A program made the position numbers and the translations under genes. A stretch of DNA of 9,324 nucleotides from Bacteroidota bacterium (GTDB lineage: Bacteria > Bacteroidota > Ignavibacteria > Kapaibacteriales > UBA2268). Below, piece after piece: positions 1 through 5,968 of this stretch (position 1 is the first letter of the stretch; each line of letters opens with the position of its first letter). The stretch is from NCBI GenBank assembly GCA_024280675.1, contig JAJRPT010000163.1, positions 1 to 9,324 on the forward strand, in the 5' to 3' direction. Under the pieces are notes generated by a model. The model was not told the DNA's origin, did not search any database, and saw only the letters and a program-made list of their open reading frames with translations.

Positions 1-2
1 AA

Positions 3-992
3 GCGACTGTGGACACCAATATTATTTTCACTGAGAAATCGACCAATGATGAAAAGTGTTTGGCTTTTTCTTTGGCTAAATCTTTTAATGAAAAGTCTGA
101 TAATTTTGAAAAGCTGATAAAAGAGAATGCTTTTGAAACAAAGGGATTTAACATAAAAGATTCATGGATTATTTCCAGTCCGATTGAAGAGAGAATTAAA
201 ACCAAAATTGAAGCAATCGGCACACCACTCAAAGATTGGGATATTCAAATAAATTATGGCATTAAAACTGGATATAACGAAGCATTTATAATTAGTGGTG
301 ATAAAAAAGATGAGTTGATTGGCAAAGACCCACGCAATGCAGAGATAATTAAACCGATACTCAGAGGTCGTGATATTAAAAGATATACTTCTGAGTTTGC
401 CGATTTGTGGTTGATTAATTCTCACAATGGTATTAAAATTAAAAATATTCCAAGAATAGATATTGTAAATGATTATCCAACTATTTATGAACACTTTTTA
501 CAATATGAAGAAAAATTAAAGAAGAGACAAGACAAAGGTGATCACTGGACAAATTTAAGAAATTGTGCTTATCTTGAAGAATTTGAGAAGGAGAAGATAG
601 TTTATCCAAATATGACCAAATTCTTGCCTTTTTATTACGATGATACAAGTTATTATACGAATCAAAAATGTTTTATCATTACTGGAAATAATATTAAGTA
701 TTTAGTTGCTTTGCTCAACAGTAAAATATTCTCTTCTGTTTTCAAGGATAATTTCCCTGAGTTATTAGGTGGGACAAGAGAGTTAAGTAAAATATTTTTT
801 GAAATATTAATTTTTCCAATAATATCAAAAGAATCCCAACTCCCCATAATCACATTAGTAGACAAAATATTAAACATGAAAAAAGCAAATCCAAAAGCCG
901 ACACCACAGATTTAGAGAAAGAAATAGATGTTTTGGTTTACAAACTTTATGATTTGACCGATGAAGAGATTGCGATTGTGGAGGGTGTGTGA
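3..992 (+). CDS. Type IIG restriction-modification enzyme, C-terminal part (TaqI-like specificity domain), cut by the window edge
   Basis: The frame is open to the left edge (codons before position 9 read Ala-Thr-Val-Asp-Thr-Asn), so the GTG at 9 is probably not the start and this is the end of a longer protein. The visible part matches the C-terminal target-recognition half of Eco57I/TaqI-type enzymes. It has the IxYGIKTGYNEAFII segment, then IIKPILRGRDIKRY, then a W-x-x-L-R stretch followed by KIVYPNM, and near the end the VALLNSKIFSSVFK segment that precedes the last helices. In this family the missing N-terminal half carries a nuclease motif and an NPPY methyltransferase motif, and one polypeptide cuts and methylates DNA while this domain chooses the site. 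The stop codon overlaps the RhuM gene by 4 nt (GTGA), so the two are probably translated together. It could instead be a stand-alone methylase or a BREX PglX relative; the missing half would decide. Confidence 0.8.
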   Translation, partial: ATVDTNIIFTEKSTNDEKCLAFSLAKSFNEKSDNFEKLIKENAFETKGFNIKDSWIISSPIEERIKTKIEAIGTPLKDWDIQINYGIKTGYNEAFIISGDKKDELIGKDPRNAEIIKPILRGRDIKRYTSEFADLWLINSHNGIKIKNIPRIDIVNDYPTIYEHFLQYEEKLKKRQDKGDHWTNLRNCAYLEEFEKEKIVYPNMTKFLPFYYDDTSYYTNQKCFIITGNNIKYLVALLNSKIFSSVFKDNFPELLGGTRELSKIFFEILIFPIISKESQLPIITLVDKILNMKKANPKADTTDLEKEIDVLVYKLYDLTDEEIAIVEGV

Positions 993-1996
993 ATAAAGAA
1001 GAGATGAATATAATAATCTACCAAACAGAAGATGGTAAGTCATCGGTGGGCTTGTTTGCTGAGCATAGCAATGTTTGGCTCAGCCAAAATCAGCTATCAG
1101 AACTTTTTGCCACCTCTGTATCCAATATCAGCATGCACATCGCAAATATTATAAATGACAAGGAGTTACAGAGAAATTCAGTTATTAAGGATTACTTAAC
1201 AACTGCTTCTGATGGCAAGCAATATAATGTCACACATTACTCCTTGGAAATGATACTTGCTATTGGTTTTAGAGGTCGTAGCAAGCGTGGTACTCAATTC
1301 AGACAATGGGCTACTCAGAATTTGCGTGAATACATGATCAAAGGTTTTTTAGTGGACGATGAACGTTTGAAAAACCCTGATGGTAGACCTGATTATTTTG
1401 ATGAAATGCTTGAGCGTATCCGTGAGGTGCGAGCGTCCGAGAAAAGGTTTTATCAGAAAGTTAGAGATTTATTTGCACTTTCCTCAGACTATGACAAAAG
1501 CGACAAATCCACCCAAATGTTTTTTGCAGAAACTCAGAATAAGCTACTTTTTGCAGTATGTGGCAAAACAGCAAGCGAATTAATATTGAGTCGTGCCGAT
1601 GCAAAATCTTTAAATATGGGACTAAGTTCTTGGAAAGGAAATATTATCAGAAAGCAGGATATAATTATAGCAAAGAATTATCTACAAGAAGATGAGATTG
1701 ATAGTTTGAATAGACTTGTAGTTTTGTTTTTGGAAGATGCAGAGCTTAGAATTAAGAGAAGGCAAGATATTACAATGTCATATTGGAATACAAATGTGGA
1801 TAGAATACTTGAGTTTCAGGACTTTGAGATTCTGAAAAATGCTGGTTCTATTTCTAAAAAGCAGATGGAAAGCGAAGTAAACAAAATTTATGCAGATTTC
1901 AACCAAAAAAGAAAGCAAATTGATTCACAGAAAGCAAATCAAGAAGATTTCAAGCAACTTGAGGAGCTAGAAAAAAAACTGAATAAAAGCCTGTAA
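989..1996 (+). CDS. rhuM: RhuM-family protein (virulence RhuM / Bro-N-like DNA-binding)
   Basis: This 335-residue protein matches the RhuM family along its whole length. An N-terminal winged-HTH/Bro-N-like part (about residues 8-125) contains VWLSQNQLSELFATSVSNIS, then VIKDYLTTASDGKQYNVTHY, the GFRGRSKRGTQFRQWA block, and the GFLVDDERLKNP signature. The C-terminal part has QNKLLFAVCGKTASELI, SRADAKSLNMGLSSWKG and IAKNYLQEDEIDSLNRLV, then a lysine-rich helical tail. RhuM was named from a Salmonella pathogenicity island, and its biochemical role is not settled; homologues often sit inside restriction-modification loci. The GTG start overlaps the upstream stop by 4 nt. GGAGGG at 980-985 lies only 3 nt from it, so ATG at 1004 is a possible alternative start. 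The last two codons and the stop overlap the left inverted repeat of the next element: CTG begins one base outside it and TAA lies within it. The length looks complete, so the gene is not obviously truncated. Confidence 0.88.
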   Translation: MNKEEMNIIIYQTEDGKSSVGLFAEHSNVWLSQNQLSELFATSVSNISMHIANIINDKELQRNSVIKDYLTTASDGKQYNVTHYSLEMILAIGFRGRSKRGTQFRQWATQNLREYMIKGFLVDDERLKNPDGRPDYFDEMLERIREVRASEKRFYQKVRDLFALSSDYDKSDKSTQMFFAETQNKLLFAVCGKTASELILSRADAKSLNMGLSSWKGNIIRKQDIIIAKNYLQEDEIDSLNRLVVLFLEDAELRIKRRQDITMSYWNTNVDRILEFQDFEILKNAGSISKKQMESEVNKIYADFNQKRKQIDSQKANQEDFKQLEELEKKLNKSL

Positions 1997-2032
1997 GTGT
2001 AAAGTGTAAATCTTACACTGGAGCTATTACAC
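1992..2032 (+). repeat. Left inverted repeat of the 4-kb element
   Basis: From the outer end it reads TGTAAGTGTAAA, then one variable base (G here, C in the partner), then TGTAAATCTTACACT. A less conserved stretch follows and then ATTACAC. Against the reverse complement of 5928-5968 the first 28 bp match at 27 positions and the full 41 bp at 35. TGTAA boxes start at 1992, 1998 and 2005, with inverted boxes at 2013 and 2027. The outer flank also shares AAAAG (1985-1989) with the complement of the right flank at matching distance. The centre AGTGTAA-ATC-TTACACT is itself a small hairpin. The TAA stop of the RhuM gene (1994-1996) lies inside this repeat. Confidence 0.75.
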
Positions 2033-2147
2033 CAATCTATCAACATTTTGCTAATGTTTGCATAACTTGTAGAAAAACTATACTTTTCTTTCCTTACATT
2101 TGTTTAAATTCACTTGGAATCAATCATTCTATGCTTATTTAAAAGTA

Positions 2148-2176
2148 TTGAGTAACTGATTTCATCAATTTAGATA
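2148..2176 (+). promoter_or_regulatory. Possible sigma70-like promoter for the 255-aa gene
   Basis: TTGAGT (2148-2153), a 17-base spacer and TAGATA (2171-2176) precede the ATG at 2194, which would give a very short leader. An alternative pair further up is TTGCAT (2058-2063) with TATACT (2079-2084), but its 15-base spacer is short. A small perfect hairpin AACATT-TTGCT-AATGTT (2042-2058) overlaps that upstream pair and could be an operator. AT-rich DNA yields such matches by chance, so this is weak. Confidence 0.28.
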
Positions 2177-2193
2177 AATTATAGGGGATTGAT

Positions 2194-2961
2194 ATGGAAA
2201 ACCAATCAGATGAAAAAATTATTAATGAACTAAATTTAATTCGAGATTTGTCTGGGTATGAAGTATTAGATAAGATTTACTCAATGGATGACATTGATAC
2301 AAAATATAGATATTTGAAGAGGTATATTTCACGGACAAAAAAAATAATAAAAGATTTATGCAATTCACAATTAAAATATTTGTCTGGGTATGAATATAAA
2401 AGTCTGAGCAACATAACAAAAGACAAAATAAATATAGATATTCCACAAAAACAACCTTTCTCAATAGTTATAGCCCCTGGTAGCACTAACTGGCAAGAGA
2501 GCTTTAAAGAAGAAAAATTAGAAGAATTAATTTTAGAAGATGATAAAGCGATTTATTCTCTTCTCTTGGTAAAAGCAGAATCTAAATTTGAAAATACTAT
2601 CAACCAAATAACAGAATCCACGTCAAATAATAAAGTAGAAACTAAGCCTAATTACAATCTCAAATATTTCAAACAAGAAGGGGCTTTTTTTATTTGGCAA
2701 TATGATATTAAGGATTTTGTATGTATAATTTGCAAAAGTAAATTAGTAAAAGAGGTTTCAAATAATAAAAATGCAAGTTTTATTTATAAAACTAAATTAT
2801 TTTATGCTAACCCAACTAAACCATTTCCCGAAAATTCAATTGTAAAGAATATTGGTTTATATCAAAAGAATTCAATTACTTTAAACGAAGGGATAATAGA
2901 AATTGAAGCTATTAAAGAATTTGATTTTATATTGAAAGCCTATCATTCCTCACAAAAATAA
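2194..2961 (+). CDS. Hypothetical protein, 255 aa, unrecognised
   Basis: I do not recognise this protein. It starts at ATG with AGGGG at 2183-2187 as a modest ribosome site. The N-terminal third is charged and helical, with RTKKIIKDL near residues 47-55. A PFSIVIAPGSTNWQESF segment falls at about 87-103, a polar spacer at about 137-150, and an aromatic stretch with two cysteines (FFIWQYDIKDFVCIICKSKL) at about 161-180. The last 40 residues look beta-rich. No signal peptide or membrane helix is evident. LSGYE occurs twice, at residues 19-23 and 63-67, encoded by an identical 17-bp DNA repeat. It is the first gene inside the left inverted repeat and stands apart from the replication cassette by an 86-bp gap, the usual place for cargo such as a defence, toxin or regulatory protein. 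That role is only inferred from position. Confidence 0.6.
   Translation: MENQSDEKIINELNLIRDLSGYEVLDKIYSMDDIDTKYRYLKRYISRTKKIIKDLCNSQLKYLSGYEYKSLSNITKDKINIDIPQKQPFSIVIAPGSTNWQESFKEEKLEELILEDDKAIYSLLLVKAESKFENTINQITESTSNNKVETKPNYNLKYFKQEGAFFIWQYDIKDFVCIICKSKLVKEVSNNKNASFIYKTKLFYANPTKPFPENSIVKNIGLYQKNSITLNEGIIEIEAIKEFDFILKAYHSSQK
2246..2262 (+). repeat. 17-bp direct repeat, copy 1 (inside the 255-aa gene)
   Basis: ATTTGTCTGGGTATGAA is repeated exactly at 2378-2394, 132 bp downstream and in frame, giving LSGYE in both places. The surrounding sequence is not repeated. Confidence 0.8.
2378..2394 (+). repeat. 17-bp direct repeat, copy 2 (inside the 255-aa gene)
   Basis: Exact second copy of the repeat at 2246-2262. 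It encodes residues 63-67 (LSGYE) plus the preceding codon. Confidence 0.8.
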
Positions 2962-3047
2962 GCACTGATTTTATCAGGAACATTATCAGTATCTAACTTT
3001 ACGTTTCTTATTCAAACATAATTTTTATTAATTTATTTGGAGCAGAA

Positions 3048-3338
3048 ATGCAACAATCTATACAAATCAACACACTAAGTATTGATGATCTAAGAGGAAT
3101 AATCGATGAGAGCGTTAAAAACGGCTTATCAGAATATTCACCAAAAGAAACACCCAAACCACAGCAGGAGCTAATCACAGAAGCCGAACTCTGCAAAAAG
3201 CTACACCGCTCAAAAGTCACACTAAATGACTGGAGAAAGAAGGGCTTGTTGCCTTTTTATCGGATTGCAAGAAAAATCTATTATGATTGGAATGAAGTTC
3301 TTGCAGCACTCAAAAAAGTAGAAAAGAGAGAGGTCTGA
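3048..3338 (+). CDS. Small excisionase/MerR-like helix-turn-helix protein
   Basis: This 96-residue protein has a variable, proline-spaced N-terminal tail (about 1-40) and a C-terminal HTH of the excisionase/MerR-like 'HTH_17' type. ITEAELCKKLHRSKVTLNDWRKKGLLPFYRI covers the helix-turn-helix, and ARKIYYDWNEVLAALKKV is the wing and last helix. Proteins of this type in Bacteroidota mobile elements act as Xis-like architectural factors or as regulators of replication and mobilisation genes. The ATG is supported by GGAG at 3039-3042, 5 nt upstream. The stop is one base from the primase start, so this is the first gene of a tight three-gene operon. It plausibly binds DNA near the element's own control sites, perhaps the iterated TGTAA boxes. 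DNA binding is well supported; the specific job is inferred. Confidence 0.78.
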   Translation: MQQSIQINTLSIDDLRGIIDESVKNGLSEYSPKETPKPQQELITEAELCKKLHRSKVTLNDWRKKGLLPFYRIARKIYYDWNEVLAALKKVEKREV

Positions 3339-3339
3339 T

Positions 3340-4308
3340 ATGTATTCAGAAAACAAACCCACTCCAGAATTTGCAAAGATTCTTCTCAGCTACTTACCCA
3401 AAAGACTAAATTATCTTGCTTGGATTAGAATCATCTCAGCCCTTGGAAATACTTTTGATGAAGCAAGGTCTCTTGATATTCTGCTTAGTCATTTTCAAGA
3501 TGAAAGCAAAGATGAACATTTACTAAAACTTAGGCAAAAGCTACAAAACATGACTTTTGGAACTCTTGTTTACATGGCAAAAGAATATGGATATAATTCT
3601 GAGAATCAAACTTATTCTAATAAACACATGTTTATACATACTATAAAAAAGAAGAATTTACCAAAGAAGGAAACTGTTTCAATTTCTGGAAATCCTCAAA
3701 TATTATTTAGAGCTAAAAAATCTAATCCAAATGAGAAAGAAAGAGTTTACCAGCTTTCTGTTAATGAGAAAGTGCTGAATAAAAACCTAAATCCAAAGAC
3801 ATTAAAAAAGTATCAGAACTATTCTGTTCTCACAAATGAATTTGAAAATAGATTTTTGATATTGGATGAATTGATTAATTCGATTGGGCAAGGCTTTGCT
3901 TTTTGTTGCTCACAATTAAATGAAAATGAGAGTGGAAAGCGAACTAGAAAAAATGCTAATTTCCTTTGCTGTGATTTCTTTGCACTCGATATTGATGAAG
4001 GACTTACTATTGAAGAATGTTTGGCAATGGAACAAACAAAAGGAGCTTTGTTTATTTATACGACACCTTCACACACAGAACAAAACAATAGATTTCGGAT
4101 TGTTTTTCCATTTCCAAGAATGATAACAGACCCTAGAATTTATCGTGGTGTTGCCGAACATTACATCAATATCTACAAAGCCGATAAACAATGTTCTGAC
4201 CCCTCACGTGCCTTTTATGGCAATATCAATGCTACAATTTATAATATACAGTCTGGAGAAATACTTGAGTTTAAAGAAGGAGTTCTATATGAAGAATTTC
4301 CCAATTAA
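3340..4308 (+). CDS. PriCT-2 domain plus archaeo-eukaryotic-type (AEP) replication primase
   Basis: The protein has 322 residues and two recognisable parts. Residues about 8-85 (YLPKRLNYLAWIRIISAL, LLSHFQDES, TFGTLVYMAKEYGY) resemble the PriCT-2 domain that accompanies phage and plasmid primases. Residues about 160-310 resemble the AEP/prim-pol catalytic domain. FFALDIDEG gives motif I with Asp217 and Asp219, TTPSHTEQNNRFRIVFPF gives motif II with Ser244-His245 and basic Arg251/Arg253, and CSDPSRAFYG gives the motif III acid Asp287. The expected role is synthesis of primers, possibly with polymerase activity, for replication of the element. PriCT-2 usually follows the catalytic domain; here it precedes it. 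The start has AGAGAGG at 3327-3333, 6 nt upstream, and sits 1 bp after the HTH gene. The end overlaps the helicase gene by 20 bp, so the partners are translationally coupled. Confidence 0.72.
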   Translation: MYSENKPTPEFAKILLSYLPKRLNYLAWIRIISALGNTFDEARSLDILLSHFQDESKDEHLLKLRQKLQNMTFGTLVYMAKEYGYNSENQTYSNKHMFIHTIKKKNLPKKETVSISGNPQILFRAKKSNPNEKERVYQLSVNEKVLNKNLNPKTLKKYQNYSVLTNEFENRFLILDELINSIGQGFAFCCSQLNENESGKRTRKNANFLCCDFFALDIDEGLTIEECLAMEQTKGALFIYTTPSHTEQNNRFRIVFPFPRMITDPRIYRGVAEHYINIYKADKQCSDPSRAFYGNINATIYNIQSGEILEFKEGVLYEEFPN

Positions 4309-5386
4309 ACACAAGCCAATGACTGATGAAGATTTAATTAAAATACTAGATAAACAAGGACTTGAAGTGAAAACAGATATTAAATTAGAAGCAATAAAAA
4401 AGGATTATAAAATTATGAATAGAATAAATAAAGCCAAAAAACAAGAAGCTATGAAAGAACTATTTGGAACATTTCTACACCTTGGTGAAGTGATGATATT
4501 GGCTGGGGACACTGGAGTTGGTAAAACAAATTTAGCATTTCAAATTGCCGATGGAATTTCCAAAGGTGAACAGACACTAAATCAGAAAAATGAACTCACG
4601 CCCTCAAAAATTCTTTACTATGATTTTGAAATGAGTGACCAATCTCTTTTGAGAAGATATAAAAATTATCCATTTAGTAATAATTTCCTGTGTCCAAATA
4701 TTGATGATTTATTCCAAGAAAATGATGGAATCTTTTCAATCGATATTATTAAAAAAGATACCAGCTCACAAGGTGCAAATATTGTGATAGTGGATAATAT
4801 TTCAGCTATTGCCCTGAAAAGCACTCAAGACCAAGACACGGCTTTGCAGTTGATGAAAGAATTTAAGAAGCTGAACCGTGAAAATAAAACTACTTTCATT
4901 ATTATTACTCATACTCCAAAAATTCCATCAAGCATTCCTCTGACAATCAATCATATTGCGGGTTCAAAGCATTTGACCAATTTTTGTGACAATGTTTGTA
5001 TCATCGGCAAAAGTAGTCAAGGAAGTGAAAACAGGTATTTAAAACAATTAAAATCAAGGAATAGTGAACAAAATGAGCAGGTCTTAGTGATGGATTTAGT
5101 TGATAAAGGGCATTTGCATTTTGTTAATCCAAGATTTGACTGGGAAAAAAATCACTTATCAATCAACACAGACAGGGAAGAAGCCAAGAAAGAAAAATAT
5201 AAAAATATTGCCAATTCTTATTTCAATGGTTCTGGGATTGGATATAAAGAATTTTGTAATAATTATGCTGCAAGTGAGGGGTTAAGTTTTGAATCTGGGA
5301 AAAATACTCATAAAATATTAAAAAATTATGATTTGATTATCCAAGATAATAATAAAAAGTGGATTTTAAATTCTGATAATATTTGA
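4289..5386 (+). CDS. RepA-like RecA-fold replicative helicase (AAA_25 type)
   Basis: I place the start at ATG 4289, giving 365 residues, because AAGGAG at 4277-4282 sits 6 nt before it. An upstream in-frame ATG at 4145 would lie deep inside the primase gene and has no such site. Motifs are clear. Walker A is GDTGVGKT (residues 73-80), the acid in YYDFEMSD is Glu114, Walker B is IVIVDNISAI with Asp169, and IIITHTPK carries His208. HIAGSKHLTNFCDNVCIIGK follows, where RepA/DnaB-like proteins have the arginine/lysine finger region. The C-terminal 70 residues (GIGYKEFCNNYAASEGLSF..., ending KKWILNS) look like a winged helix. This pattern fits the ring-shaped RepA helicase of RSF1010 and related element helicases, which unwind DNA next to a dedicated primase, exactly the neighbour here. 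Repair or partition ATPases are less likely. Confidence 0.8.
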   Translation: MKNFPIKHKPMTDEDLIKILDKQGLEVKTDIKLEAIKKDYKIMNRINKAKKQEAMKELFGTFLHLGEVMILAGDTGVGKTNLAFQIADGISKGEQTLNQKNELTPSKILYYDFEMSDQSLLRRYKNYPFSNNFLCPNIDDLFQENDGIFSIDIIKKDTSSQGANIVIVDNISAIALKSTQDQDTALQLMKEFKKLNRENKTTFIIITHTPKIPSSIPLTINHIAGSKHLTNFCDNVCIIGKSSQGSENRYLKQLKSRNSEQNEQVLVMDLVDKGHLHFVNPRFDWEKNHLSINTDREEAKKEKYKNIANSYFNGSGIGYKEFCNNYAASEGLSFESGKNTHKILKNYDLIIQDNNKKWILNSDNI

Positions 5387-5406
5387 TTTTTGTAATAGAA
5401 AAAAAC

Positions 5407-5489
5407 TGATAAAAGTAATTCTACCAGTTCTAAAAAGTTAAACTTATTGCCTTGCTTAACTGAATAGAACTTACGAATTATTTTTGTCA
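5407..5489 (+). other. 83-nt imperfect hairpin between the helicase and last HTH genes
   Basis: The arms pair in three blocks. TGATAAAAGTAATTC (5407-5421) pairs with GAATTATTTTTGTCA (5475-5489), 15 bp including two G-U pairs. AGTTCTA (5426-5432) pairs with TAGAACT (5465-5471). AGTTAA (5436-5441) pairs with TTAACT (5456-5461). These are separated by small matched internal loops (TACC/TAC and AAA/GAA) around a 14-nt apical loop. The G-U pairs work only on the plus strand. It fills most of the 123-bp gap before a gene starting at 5510. Candidate roles are a single-strand initiation site for the element primase (as ssi hairpins are for RSF1010), a leader RNA of the next gene, or a terminator/processing site after the helicase gene. 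Confidence 0.6.
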
Positions 5490-5509
5490 TTTTCAAAGGA
5501 AAGTTCACG

Positions 5510-5905
5510 ATGAAATCCAAAGACCAAAAAACAGAGTTTATAATGCTAAGAGCCAAGGGCTTGTCATTTGACAAGATTAGCAGGGAGATAGGTGTATCAA
5601 AACCAACGCTTATTAAATGGAATCAAGAGTTCTACAAGGAAGTATCAACTCTTGAGTATATTGAGGCTCAGTCCCTTGTAGAGCTTCATCAGTATTCAGC
5701 AAAGCAGAAGTTAGAAGTTTATCAAAGATTAGAAAACATTGACATTAGTGAATTCACATTCAAGGATATAATTGAATTTAAGACTTATCTTGAAAGTAAA
5801 TTAGAAGACGAGAAAAGAAAATATGAGTTTTATACTGGAGAAAGTATCCAAAGAAATCATTTTGATGAAATCATTATAGAAGACGAGAAATTAAAACTTG
5901 AGTGA
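5510..5905 (+). CDS. Small HTH protein, TerS/RepC-like in layout
   Basis: The protein has 131 residues. An N-terminal homeodomain-like HTH is visible at about residues 8-42 (FIMLRAKGLSFDKISREIGV, then SKPTLIKWNQEF). A long helical, strongly charged region follows (EAQSLVELHQYSAKQKLEVYQRL..., FKTYLESKLEDEKRKYEFY), with an acidic tail. This layout occurs in phage small terminase subunits, in some transposase helper proteins and in plasmid initiation proteins; I cannot choose among them. The start has AAGGA at 5496-5500, 9 nt upstream. It follows an 83-nt hairpin and lies 22 bp before the iterated TGTAA boxes and right inverted repeat (5928-5968), making it a natural candidate to bind one of them. 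No catalytic motif is seen. Confidence 0.65.
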   Translation: MKSKDQKTEFIMLRAKGLSFDKISREIGVSKPTLIKWNQEFYKEVSTLEYIEAQSLVELHQYSAKQKLEVYQRLENIDISEFTFKDIIEFKTYLESKLEDEKRKYEFYTGESIQRNHFDEIIIEDEKLKLE

Positions 5906-5927
5906 ATATTTGTAAATTAGTGTAACA

Positions 5928-5968
5928 GTGTAATCAGTTTAGTGTAAGATTTACAGTTTACACTTACA
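5928..5968 (-). repeat. Right inverted repeat of the 4-kb element
   Basis: Read from the outer end on the minus strand it gives TGTAAGTGTAAA, C, then TGTAAATCTTACACT, a divergent six bases, and GATTACAC. This matches the left repeat at 27/28 and 35/41 positions. Inward of it, further boxes continue at 5921-5925 and 5911-5915 (TGTAA on the plus strand), so this end carries about two more boxes than the left. Box-to-box distances of 6, 7, 8 and 14 are the same as at the left end. Confidence 0.75.

Larger units (their letters stand above)
1992..5968. mobile_element. Candidate 3977-bp inverted-repeat-bounded element with a primase-helicase cassette and no visible recombinase
   Basis: The sequence shows two matching ends in inverted orientation, 5'-TGT at the left and ACA-3' at the right, identical at 27 of 28 positions and still similar out to 41 bp. 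Between them lie five plus-strand genes: an unknown protein, a small HTH protein, a PriCT-2/AEP primase, a RepA-like helicase and a second small HTH protein. TG...CA ends with iterated sub-sites are typical of elements moved by Mu/Tn7-type transposases, and primase plus RepA helicase is typical of RSF1010-like plasmids and of phage satellites. No protein here shows a DDE, tyrosine- or serine-recombinase signature that I can see. No target-site duplication is visible: left flank ...AAAAGCC, right flank TTCTTTTT.... Boundaries and mobility are therefore inferred from the repeats alone. Confidence 0.5.

Noticed and set aside
1380..1583. 67-aa plus-strand frame inside the RhuM gene
   Set aside because: It overlaps conserved RhuM sequence in another frame and has no recognisable features.
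1992..2019. Left repeat as merely the terminator of the RhuM gene
   Set aside because: The small hairpin exists but has no T-run after it, and a terminator would not need an inverted 28-bp partner 4 kb away with an asymmetric outer half.
4145..4288. Upstream extension of the helicase gene by 48 codons to an ATG at 4145
   Set aside because: It would run entirely inside the primase gene, has no ribosome site, and its residues look unlike the family; ATG 4289 has AAGGAG at ideal spacing.
5437..5460. GTTAAAC and GCTTAAC in the 83-nt hairpin as core sites of an integron attC
   Set aside because: On either strand the order is GTTRRRY first and RYYYAAC second, the reverse of an attC, and no integron integrase or cassette array is near.
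2155..5938. ACTGAT/ATCAGT as an element-wide operator
   Set aside because: It occurs in several gaps (2155, 2964, 2985, 5405, 5933) but also inside coding sequence (4322 and around 5688), so recurrence is close to chance.
5911..5968. Repeated TGTAA units as a CRISPR array
   Set aside because: Units are 5-7 bp with gaps of a few bases and mixed orientation; there are no spacer-sized intervals and no cas genes.
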